Below the pieces are notes generated by a model that saw only the letters and a program-made list of their open reading frames with translations, was not told the DNA's origin and did no database searches. A stretch of 64,000 nt of DNA, taken from positions 2,356,001 through 2,420,000 of the forward strand of contig NZ_CP034660.1 in NCBI RefSeq assembly GCF_003971255.1, in the 5' to 3' direction. This document shows positions 36,265 through 43,373 of this stretch, one piece after another (the stretch's first letter is position 1; every line of letters starts with the position of its first letter). The stretch is from Colwellia sp. Arc7-635. Its GTDB lineage: Bacteria; Pseudomonadota; Gammaproteobacteria; Enterobacterales; Alteromonadaceae. The position numbers and the translations under genes are program-made.

Positions 36265-36518
36265 GTGTTTTTTACTGGCGGCCAAGGCCTTAGCTGATTT
36301 ACAACTTGAGACTCGATAGACCAATCCGCTGGCTTTACTTTTGAGTTAAACCAAATGCAACCAGCACTTACCCAATTATCAAAAAATTGAATATTGTCAT
36401 CGTATCCAAATTCACAACCACAACAATTACATATATCGTATGAGCAGCGTAACTCCGAGACTGAATCATAACTTTCATCAGACTTAAACCCACAAACTGG
36501 GCAATGATTTATTGGCAT
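36261..36518 (-). CDS. cassette-encoded CPCC-like zinc-ribbon protein
   Basis: About 85 residues from the ATG at 36518; the frame extends to 36542, but those codons are attC sequence. It has knuckles CPVCGF and CNCCGCEFGYDD with a third Cys before them, like the cysteine-rich CPCC family of small proteins. The C-terminal part is Trp/Pro-rich. The stop lies in the attC edge. Function unknown. Confidence 0.6.
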   Translation of the reverse strand: MPINHCPVCGFKSDESYDSVSELRCSYDICNCCGCEFGYDDNIQFFDNWVSAGCIWFNSKVKPADWSIESQVVNQLRPWPPVKNT

Positions 36519-36532
36519 GCTGACGAAACACC

Positions 36533-36627
36533 TAACGCCCACTTAAGCGGACAAAAATTGTTGGTTAAAATGTGAAGCGAAGCGGAACCTAACCAACTGT
36601 TTTTGTTCCGTTTGAAGTGCTTGTTAT
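36533..36627 (-). repeat. attC site
   Basis: Edges taacgcc and cttgttat, palindrome gttggtta...aaccaac, centre gtgaagcgaagcggaac, the same centre as at 39046. Confidence 0.9.
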
Positions 36628-36920
36628 ATGCCCATTAACGCTGGCCATATTTGATAAATAAAAAAACAATAGCCTACCATTAACAAAGAGGTTAAAACTA
36701 AAAACAAAGTATCTGTAGGGTGAAAGCGACTAACCCTACAGTCTGATATAGCTTTGATTAATAAATAAGGTGATGCAATTATTAGGAGTACATTTATGAT
36801 TCCTAATAGAGCAAGCAATGGCTCCCAAATTACAGAGGAACTATGCAATAGATGCCACGAAAAAGGAAGAATAACGCTTAGTAAAATCAACCAACGATAG
36901 TGCATGAATCCTCTGGGCAT
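36624..36920 (-). CDS. cassette-encoded small membrane protein
   Basis: 98 residues with three membrane segments (about 9-26, 31-56 and 70-92) and a short charged loop. The start may be the second Met (residue 6), since the first codons come from the attC flank. The stop lies in the attC edge. No family is recognised. Confidence 0.5.
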   Translation of the reverse strand: MPRGFMHYRWLILLSVILPFSWHLLHSSSVIWEPLLALLGIINVLLIIASPYLLIKAISDCRVSRFHPTDTLFLVLTSLLMVGYCFFIYQIWPALMGI

Positions 36921-36921
36921 A

Positions 36922-37015
36922 TAACGCCCGCTTAAGCGGAAAAATATAGCTGGCTAAAATGTTGAACGGAGTGAAAACAGCCAGCTGTATTTTTTCCGTT
37001 TGAAGCGCTTGTTAG
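36922..37015 (-). repeat. attC site, duplicate of 33722-33815
   Basis: By eye the same sequence as 33722-33815 apart from the last base (cttgttag here). It follows the three-segment membrane-protein cassette. Confidence 0.92.
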
Positions 37016-37157
37016 TTGCTTGGTTATTAAAAGCACTAATTTTACAACAAGTTACCATATTTAAGGGATAGTAGGAAGAACCAATAAATGCTTCCGCAAT
37101 AAACACCTAAACGTAAAATTTGAGCCTTAACAATAAAAGCTATTTAACCTGTAAACT

Positions 37158-37286
37158 ATGCAAGGCGAAAACTGGGGTGGGCAAAAAAGAAGTGAATACT
37201 TAAAGGCACTTCCATTGCCAAACCAAAGATTGAACCAAGTACAAAAGATTAAGATAAGCGCTGAACTAGCAAATAAATTTAGATAA
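37158..37286 (+). CDS. possible small protein in reverse orientation within a cassette
   Basis: The cassette at 37016-37301 has no gene on the usual minus strand. On the plus strand a 42-residue frame (MQGENWGGQKRSEYLKALPL at its start, ending KFR) is present, basic and soluble. There is no good ribosome binding site. It may be a truncated gene inserted backwards, an antisense gene, or chance. Confidence 0.3.
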   Translation: MQGENWGGQKRSEYLKALPLPNQRLNQVQKIKISAELANKFR

Positions 37287-37301
37287 TTTACTGCGGACAA
37301 C

Positions 37302-37397
37302 TAACGCCCTGTTAACAGGCAATAAAATAGTTGGCTAAAGTTAGCGACGAAGGAGAAAAAGCCAACTGTTTTTTGTCCTTGTTTAACAGCTTGTTAG
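37302..37397 (-). repeat. attC site
   Basis: Edges taacgcc and cttgttag, palindrome gttggcta...agccaac, centre gcgacgaaggag. Confidence 0.9.
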
Positions 37398-37401
37398 CCA
37401 T

Positions 37402-37875
37402 TTATGCCTTCAAACAATTAGTAACCTTATTACTTTTAATGTTCTTGGTAGTTAATCTACTTTGATTTGACTCAACAATTATGGATTCAGCGGTTTTCGT
37501 TGTTGAATTCACGGATTTAATAATATCTTTCATCACCTTGATATCAGGCATTTTTTCATAATCAGAGATAGAGACAAGCCTTTCCTCTAATAATACTTCT
37601 GTAAGTATGCTTCCTTCGCTTTTCCACGTGCCTAACAAATCAAGGGTAAACCAAATATTATTTTCTTGGCCTTTAAGTTTCCATGCCTCTGTTTGTATCG
37701 CTTCACCATCAGATTTATATTCTATGGAAAGATCCACAACAAATATTACGTCTTTAGTAATAATATCTTCAAAAGGCTCACATACCCATTTTCCATGTAT
37801 TGCATTAGGTTTATCTGCTGCACATATGTTAGTTGAAAAGACAAGAATAAAAACAATTAAGGAGCACAGTTTCAT
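37402..37875 (-). CDS. cassette-encoded secreted protein
   Basis: 157 residues with a signal peptide (hydrophobic 4-18, cleavage after Ile-Cys-Ala-Ala). The mature part begins with an AIHGKWVCEP segment and continues as alternating strands (VVDLSIEYKSDGEAI, WKLKGQENNIWFTL), a lipocalin-like layout. Two Cys may pair. Function unknown. Confidence 0.55.
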   Translation of the reverse strand: MKLCSLIVFILVFSTNICAADKPNAIHGKWVCEPFEDIITKDVIFVVDLSIEYKSDGEAIQTEAWKLKGQENNIWFTLDLLGTWKSEGSILTEVLLEERLVSISDYEKMPDIKVMKDIIKSVNSTTKTAESIIVESNQSRLTTKNIKSNKVTNCLKA

Positions 37876-37892
37876 ATGATTCTCTAAATGGC

Positions 37893-37986
37893 TAACGCCT
37901 CACTAAGAGGCAAATAATAGTTGGTTAAAATAAGCGACGAAGGAGCAAAAACCAACTGTTATTTGTCCTTTTGAGTGACTTGTTAG
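37893..37986 (-). repeat. attC site
   Basis: Edges taacgcc and cttgttag, palindrome gttggtta...aaccaac, centre gcgacgaaggagc. Confidence 0.9.
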
Positions 37987-39029
37987 CCATCATTTTCCCA
38001 GTCGTATTCATCATCTTCATCTTCATACCCAATTGCTTTTTTGATTGCTTCATATTCATTCTTATCAAAAAACGAATCAATTATTTCATCACCAACTAAA
38101 ACCCAATTGATATTATTATTAGCTAATAATAGTTGCCAGTCATGAATAATTAGCCAATCTCTTGTATGCCCCCAAATATTAGAAAGGTACTTTCTGTCTT
38201 TACAAACTTGAGCATAATTTTGTGGAATAATTCTGTTTAATTCTGATGCTTTCTTAATACCTACAGAGTTTATTTCACTAATTAATTCTTTTATATCTGC
38301 CTTATGTACTACAGGTTCTAATTCTAATTCGTTTGTTTTAAACCAATTCTCGATAAATTGAGGAAGTGTGATTGAATCCAGATCATAATCAAGGTTACCT
38401 TGAGTAGTGTCGGCATGTACTTTCTCTATGTATGCATCAATTTCGCTGGATATTTCACTAAACCCTTTATCAGCAATTTCTAACATGCCTGCATAGAGGA
38501 AAAGTTTTCTCTCTATTTCTGGAGGTAACTTCCCAGTAAATTTATAATTGCTATCATGAGCCAATTCAGCCCAAGCATGTTGCAATACTGTGCGCACTTG
38601 GATTTCAAATTTTAAATTTGAAAGGTTAGCAAACTCAGGAAGGCATGCTCTTGCTTGGCCTATATCACAAACAAAGTGAACTGACCTATAACCAATTTGA
38701 TCAACAGACAATTTTTCATCTTGGTTTAATGAGTTAGCGAGATCAACGTTAAATGCACTATTGATTAAATCAGATATTTTATTAATGTCTGATTCAAAAT
38801 AGGCAACAATACGAATTCCCGACAAGTCAGTGAGTTGCTTTGCTGGGTCTTTATAAGATTTTCTTTCAATTTTTTCTAAAACACTTTCCTTAGTTTTAGA
38901 ACGACCTGAAACAGTTAAATATTCAATCTCATTTGTTTTAAGCAAGTTTTCAATTATAGAAATAATTGTATCTTTCAATCTTGCGTGTCTAGGTAGTATT
39001 TCATCTACCCATGCTTCATATTTACTCAT
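37983..39029 (-). CDS. cassette-encoded RelA/SpoT-type (p)ppGpp synthetase domain protein
   Basis: 348 residues, the longest cassette gene. The synthetase motifs are intact: GRSKTKES at 42-49, the DLSGIRIV segment at 68-75, GYRSVHFVC near 113-121, and FEIQVRTVLQHAWAELAHDS with Glu142, followed by YK. There is no hydrolase domain and no TGS/ACT region of long RelA. The C-terminal 150 residues are acidic, unrecognised and end in an Asp/Glu-rich tail. It is likely an alarmone synthetase; toxic small alarmone synthetases and CapRel-type phage-defence proteins use the same core. The stop lies in the attC edge. Confidence 0.8.
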   Translation of the reverse strand: MSKYEAWVDEILPRHARLKDTIISIIENLLKTNEIEYLTVSGRSKTKESVLEKIERKSYKDPAKQLTDLSGIRIVAYFESDINKISDLINSAFNVDLANSLNQDEKLSVDQIGYRSVHFVCDIGQARACLPEFANLSNLKFEIQVRTVLQHAWAELAHDSNYKFTGKLPPEIERKLFLYAGMLEIADKGFSEISSEIDAYIEKVHADTTQGNLDYDLDSITLPQFIENWFKTNELELEPVVHKADIKELISEINSVGIKKASELNRIIPQNYAQVCKDRKYLSNIWGHTRDWLIIHDWQLLLANNNINWVLVGDEIIDSFFDKNEYEAIKKAIGYEDEDDEYDWENDG

Positions 39030-39045
39030 ACCTTTCCATGATGGC

Positions 39046-39141
39046 TAACGCCCCATTAAGAGGCTTTTAATTGTTGGTTAAAATGTGAAGCGAAGCGGAA
39101 CCTAACCAACTGTTAAAAGTCCTGCTTGAATGGCTTGTTAT
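39046..39141 (-). repeat. attC site
   Basis: Edges taacgcc and cttgttat, palindrome gttggtta...aaccaac, centre gtgaagcgaagcggaac. Confidence 0.9.
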
Positions 39142-39497
39142 ATTTTTTTAGCAACCAATTCTATTTTATACATTTCTTCTGGCTCTCTACCAACGACAAT
39201 ATATGCAGTTTCATTTAGCGTAGTGCTAACATTCGCTATTTTGTATTTATTGAATACACCGTTTTCGAACCTATTTAACTTAGCCGAAAAACTAACCTTA
39301 CTAGAATCTATCTCTGGCGTGATTTTAATTTCCAATAGTTCATTAGCAGTTATAGTGCTCTGAAGACCCGTTTCAGTTCGTATAACCTCAGACTTTACTA
39401 GTTTATTATTAAAATAAAATTTAACGTCCACCTCAAGTGATTCCGCATTTACAAAAAACGATGCTACCGAAAGAAGTGCTATCCCTAATTTTTTCAT
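39138..39497 (-). CDS. cassette-encoded secreted protein
   Basis: 119 residues with a signal peptide (KKLGIALLSVASFFVNAE). The mature part is short beta-strands without Cys (VDVKFYFNNKLVKSEVI, YIVVGREPEEMYKIELVAKK), similar in shape to small pilus or secretin-accessory domains, but no family is certain. The stop lies in the attC edge. Confidence 0.55.
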   Translation of the reverse strand: MKKLGIALLSVASFFVNAESLEVDVKFYFNNKLVKSEVIRTETGLQSTITANELLEIKITPEIDSSKVSFSAKLNRFENGVFNKYKIANVSTTLNETAYIVVGREPEEMYKIELVAKKI

Positions 39498-39516
39498 CTG
39501 ACTATCCTTAAAAATA

Positions 39517-39610
39517 TAACGCCACGTTAAGCGGCAAAAAATTGTTGGCTAAAATGTTGAACGGAGTGAAAACAGCCAACTGTTTTTTGTCCGTTTGAAC
39601 GCCTTGTTAG
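39517..39610 (-). repeat. attC site
   Basis: Edges taacgcc and cttgttag, palindrome gttggcta...agccaac, centre gttgaacggagtgaa. Confidence 0.92.
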
Positions 39611-39622
39611 TTTCGGTTACAC

Positions 39623-39901
39623 CTAGCTATTTGATTTACCTAGATTAAGCTCTATGTTATCGGGCTTAATTGAAACATTTGGCAATTCTACTTCATCTAG
39701 GTGTTTGTGGTAGCCATCTACATCGCAATTCGCAACCTCAATTAGTTTTGAAGCTAATGCTAACAATCCGCCTTTGTCACCAGAAAGGTAAACAGTATTG
39801 TTATTAACATCTAGTTCAATGCAACCACAATGTTCTTTTTCGCTAAACGGTATACCGTTTTTATTAATAACAAATTTGTGGGCAAACTCTACTTCTTTCA
39901 T
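39623..39901 (-). CDS. cassette-encoded Imm32-like immunity protein
   Basis: 92 residues, soluble. The strand-helix pattern VYLSGDKGGLLALASKLIEVAN followed by YHKHLDEVELPN resembles the Imm32 family (early 'i.G...gL..La..l..la' then a His-x-His-Leu-Asp motif), predicted immunity proteins of polymorphic toxin systems. No toxin gene is adjacent. The assignment rests on this motif only. Confidence 0.5.
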   Translation of the reverse strand: MKEVEFAHKFVINKNGIPFSEKEHCGCIELDVNNNTVYLSGDKGGLLALASKLIEVANCDVDGYHKHLDEVELPNVSIKPDNIELNLGKSNS

Positions 39902-39909
39902 TAGAAACC

Positions 39910-40002
39910 TAACGCCCTAATAATGGGCAAAAAATTGTTGGCTAAAATGTTGAGGAACGAAAACAGCCAACTGTTTTTTGTCCTTATTTATTAGCTTGTT
40001 AT
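39910..40002 (-). repeat. attC site (first of the array)
   Basis: Edges taacgcc and cttgttat, palindrome gttggcta...agccaac, centre gttgaggaacg. It belongs to the most promoter-proximal cassette. Confidence 0.92.
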
Positions 40003-40015
40003 GTGTACTTTACAC

Positions 40016-40195
40016 CTAGCTAATCCAATGGCCTATTAATATTAACGCTATAATAGAATACAAAAATATCAGCCTTACCGAGTTAAACCTAAACAAGAAT
40101 TCATAGCCACAAACAGGACATAACCTTCTGGTGTATTGAGGTGATACGTATTCTTGCTTCGGTGAAACATTGCTTTCACATTTTGGGCACTTCAA
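40016..40195 (-). CDS. cassette-encoded zinc-ribbon membrane microprotein
   Basis: 59 residues starting at TTG. It begins MKCPKCESN, has a second knuckle RLCPVCGYEF, so a four-Cys zinc ribbon, then a single membrane segment (LIFLYSIIALILIGHW) that ends the protein. It lies in the first cassette, between attC 39910-40002 and the repeat at 40263. The ribosome binding site (aaagag) is weak. Confidence 0.55.
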   Translation of the reverse strand: MKCPKCESNVSPKQEYVSPQYTRRLCPVCGYEFLFRFNSVRLIFLYSIIALILIGHWIS

Positions 40196-40262
40196 TTGGT
40201 TTCACTCTTTAATTATTAAACTCGAAATAGGTTAAGAGCTTAATTTATCCTGTACACATAAC

Positions 40263-40590
40263 AGCTTATTATGGAGACTTCTCAGTAATGTCCGTCCCAT
40301 AAATATTATTTAATTGACATTAATATCCCATAATTTCATAGCTTTAGGAAATATAAACTTTGTATTTTTGTCAGAACATGGGTATTACTGAGACTTCTCA
40401 GTAATACCCAATATAAGATTTATCATTATTACCTATAATATCAATAAATTAGAAGTTAAGCAGAATATTTTCTGTTTGTTACTAAGACTTCTCAGTAATA
40501 AGACACGAATAATTCATTAGAAAATATATCGCAAAAAACTTATCTCTAACGTCAGCAATGCGCACAAAGTTAGCATTAATAATTTGATGA
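40263..40590. repeat. array-flanking direct repeat, right copy, with internal palindromes
   Basis: Diverged copy of 27129-27365. It starts at taac next to the first cassette, in the position where attI and its promoter normally lie. It carries gacttctcagtaat three times (near 40277, 40393 and 40486); the middle copy forms the palindrome attactgaga-ct-tctcagtaat. These could be recombinase-binding sites or operators. Confidence 0.55.
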
Positions 40591-40752
40591 TGAACGACCG
40601 CTTTGGTGGCTTTGTTGACTATCAAGATGAAGGTAGCTCAACGTCTAATGAATACTAAAATCAGCTCAAAAATCTATTGATGCTAACGTCCGCTATCGTA
40701 TCAAAGCGGTCTATCTTCCTCTAATTTCCAAACCACACCTACCTGAGCTACC

Positions 40753-40836
40753 AAACAATAAAGTTTCAATCTTTATTGTCACTACTTAGTGACATCACAG
40801 AGCATGGGGTTTTATAAAGTTTAAACTTTATTGTTT
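40753..40836. terminator. nested inverted repeats after pdxY
   Basis: aaacaataaagttt (40753-40766) and aaactttattgttt (40823-40836) are perfect inverted repeats enclosing a second one (gtcacta-ct-tagtgac). It lies about 100 bases past the pdxY stop and may end the leftward polyamine operon. Confidence 0.45.
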
Positions 40837-40931
40837 CCTTACTCTTTTGGCATGACCGATAAATAGGCCATGCAAGAGAAAAAATTCTAATCTCTATTGT
40901 TCTCCCACATTAATTTTACTATTGATCAGTG

Positions 40932-41795
40932 TTAATAAGAGACAATCTTACTTGCGAAATACTCGATTTTCCCATCAGAAATGTAATCTTGCGCCGCTAT
41001 AATTTGCAGCTCTCTTTCGGCTAATGCTTTTGTTTTACTGACAATGTCATAAACACTTTGATTGGTTTTTTCAAAAGCTTCAATCGGGCTTTTTGTTTTC
41101 AATAGGTTGCCGGTGAACAACGATGTCGTTAAATCACCCACACCAATAACGGGTATCGAAAAGTCAATTAAAGGACGCTCTATCAAATAGACTCCTTCCT
41201 CGGTCGCCATCAGCATGCTGTAGTTGGATAAGGATTTATAATGCAGATGTTTAACTAAGACAATACTCGGGCCCATAGCGCATGCTTTATCACAAGCCGC
41301 TATAGCACTGTCTAAATCATTAATTGCTATTCCTGTAATTTGAGATAACTCAAATTGGTTCGGGGTGATCACTTGGGCTGCAGGAATTAGATACTTACAG
41401 AGCATTTCTGCAACGTCGTCAGTAACGAAACAGCCTTTATTTTCGTCTCCCATTACAGGGTCACAAACATACAAATAATCGGGATTAACGGTTTTTATAC
41501 GCTGAATATTGTCCAATATTTCTGATGCTTGATTAGCACCACCTAAATAGCCAGAAATAACCGCTGAAATATTAGGAAATACGTTAATATTCTCTAAGCC
41601 GTTAAACAATGAGGTGATTTCGCCTTGCGCAAGCACAGTACCGGTCCAGCCTTGCTTATACTGAGTATGATTAGAAAATTGCACCGTATTGATAGGCCAA
41701 ACATTAAAGCCGAGTCGTTGTAACGGAAAAACCGCCGCTGAATTGCCGGCACAACCATAAACCACATGGGATTGAATCGAGATAATACCACGCAT
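40932..41795 (-). CDS. pdxY: pyridoxal kinase
   Basis: 287 residues, the same length as E. coli PdxY. The ribokinase-fold motifs are present: the opening IQSHVVYGCAGNSAAVFPLQRLGF, VCDPVMGDENKG, and the phosphate-loop/catalytic GVGDLTTSLFTG (catalytic Asp in GVGD). It phosphorylates pyridoxal to PLP. It is 140 bases downstream of nhaD, at the end of a unit that encodes two PLP-dependent decarboxylases, so a cofactor-supply role for them is a reasonable inference. It has an aagga ribosome binding site. Confidence 0.92.
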   Translation of the reverse strand: MRGIISIQSHVVYGCAGNSAAVFPLQRLGFNVWPINTVQFSNHTQYKQGWTGTVLAQGEITSLFNGLENINVFPNISAVISGYLGGANQASEILDNIQRIKTVNPDYLYVCDPVMGDENKGCFVTDDVAEMLCKYLIPAAQVITPNQFELSQITGIAINDLDSAIAACDKACAMGPSIVLVKHLHYKSLSNYSMLMATEEGVYLIERPLIDFSIPVIGVGDLTTSLFTGNLLKTKSPIEAFEKTNQSVYDIVSKTKALAERELQIIAAQDYISDGKIEYFASKIVSY

Positions 41796-41935
41796 AATAG
41801 CGTCCTTATTTATTGATTATTCATTAAAATAGTTATATTTATTAGTATTTAACTATTTTAAAAGCTAAAAACTAGAAATTCTCGTTAGAGCGTACGTTCA
41901 TACAACCGGTACAAAGCATCCCACCAACCAACACT

Positions 41936-43356
41936 CTAGCCGTTCAAGATTAAGTGAGTGTAAATACCGGCTGCATAACCGACGGCAATGACTGGCGTCC
42001 ACCGTAAATGACTCATAAAGGTGTACTGCCCTTTTGCGCTCCCCATTAAAGCAACGCCGGCAGCCGAGCCTACTGATAGCAAGCTACCTCCTACGCCACA
42101 GGTAAGAGTTATTAATAACCACTGATTTACATCCATTTGTGGTTGCATACTCAATACAGAAAACATCACCGGAATGTTGTCTATGACTGCTGAGATTGCG
42201 CCCAATGCTACATTGGTTTGAGTAGCCCCCCACGTGCCATACATGTAATCAGACGCTAAGCTCATATAGCCAATAAATGTTAAAGCGCCAACACTAAACA
42301 TGACCCAAAGAAAAATAATAAAGTGTCCCATTCTGCAGAACGAACGTCTTCAAAAATATCATACTTAGGCTCGCCATCAACGCGAGTTCGTCTCAGGTGA
42401 TATGTTAAGAACATTAATAGAGACATTCCCATCATCATGCCCATAAAAGGGGGTAAACCTAAAAATTGTTCAAACGTTATTGCCATCGTAATACTCAAAA
42501 GGCCCAAAAAAATAGTTCGCTTACCGCCTCGGGCCATTGCTGTATGCTCTTTCATTGGCATTGGCACACCACTTGGCACAAAAAAGCTCATTATCAAACA
42601 AGGGATCAAATAGGTAACCAATGCAGGGATAAAGAGTGAAAAAAATTGACTAAATTCAACCTGACCTGATTGCCAGACCATTAACGTTGTTATATCGCCA
42701 AATGGACTAAATGCACCGCCAGCATTAGTTCCGCAGACAATATTCACCATAGTTACACTAACAAATGTCGGTTTATGAACACCAATGGCCAGTACAACAC
42801 TGCCCATCACCAATGCTGTGGTTAAATTATCAGCAATCGGTGAAAGAAAAAACGTGATCAGTCCGGTAACCCAAAATAATTGACCGTAACTCAGCCCAAG
42901 GCTGACTAACCAAGATCGCATGCTTGCAAATACGTTTGTCTTATTAAGCACGCTAATGTAGGTCATAGCACACAGGAGAAAAAGCAATAGACTGGAGTAT
43001 TCATCTAAGCCGTGATTTATAGCTTTGTGAAGTTGCTCTTTATTCACGCCATATTGTGGTGCGGCATAAGCAATGACTAACCAAATAATGCCCGCGCCTA
43101 ACATGACAGGTTTAGATTTACGTAACTGGGTTTTTTCCTCTGAGATCACTAACACATAAGATAATAAAAAAACCACTAAGCAAAATATCCCTTTAGGATC
43201 AGTTGCAAGTTCAGCAAGTAAATGTGCTCTTGGTTCAATGGCAAGAGCACCGAAAGATATCGTAACTAGCATAATGCATAAAGCGGTAACGACCGATAAT
43301 CGCAGCCAAGGTAATTCGTTCATTTTACTGTCGGCGTTCATCGGTCGTTTTTGCAT
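41936..43356 (-). pseudogene. nhaD: NhaD-type Na+/H+ antiporter, frameshifted
   Basis: Two overlapping frames together give about 475 residues, the normal NhaD length. The first (from 43356) runs to WDTLLFFFG and then goes out of frame; the second carries on as VMFSVGALTFIGYM to 41936. One missing C in the ccc at 42304-42306 (a G in the coding strand) explains it. Ten or more membrane segments and the conserved GAFSPFGDITTLMVW motif of the antiporter are present. The gene would exchange sodium for protons. It is either broken or misread by sequencing. Confidence 0.85.
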
Positions 43357-43373
43357 TAATCATTCTCACTGAC

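Larger units (their letters stand above)
27480..40262 (-). mobile_element. integron gene-cassette array without integrase (CALIN)
   Basis: About 22 attC sites share taacgcc at one edge, cttgtta at the other and imperfectly palindromic cores (ttggcta...agccaac). They separate small genes nearly all on the minus strand. In integrons the attC follows each gene and cassettes read away from intI, so intI should lie to the right of 40262; that side holds only a repeat and pdxY. The only recombinase in the window is not IntI. The array either lost its integrase or is served by one elsewhere in the genome. Confidence 0.9.
40196..40931. other. 736-base region at the expected integrase end of the array
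   Basis: No intI or other gene is seen. It contains the right copy of the array-flanking repeat (40263-40590), a pair of arms gaccgctttg/caaagcggtc (40596-40605 and 40702-40711), and a hairpin element at 40753-40836 downstream of pdxY. Confidence 0.5.

Noticed and set aside
27480-40002. Reading the regular repeats at 27-40 kb as a CRISPR array or REP elements
   Set aside because: Spacing follows gene lengths, each unit is an imperfect palindrome of about 90-95 bases with attC edges, and no cas genes are present.
40540-40712. Additional attC or attI sites at ctaacgtc sequences right of the array
   Set aside because: The pieces lack a full paired core of attC size; the similarity is limited to 6-8 bases.
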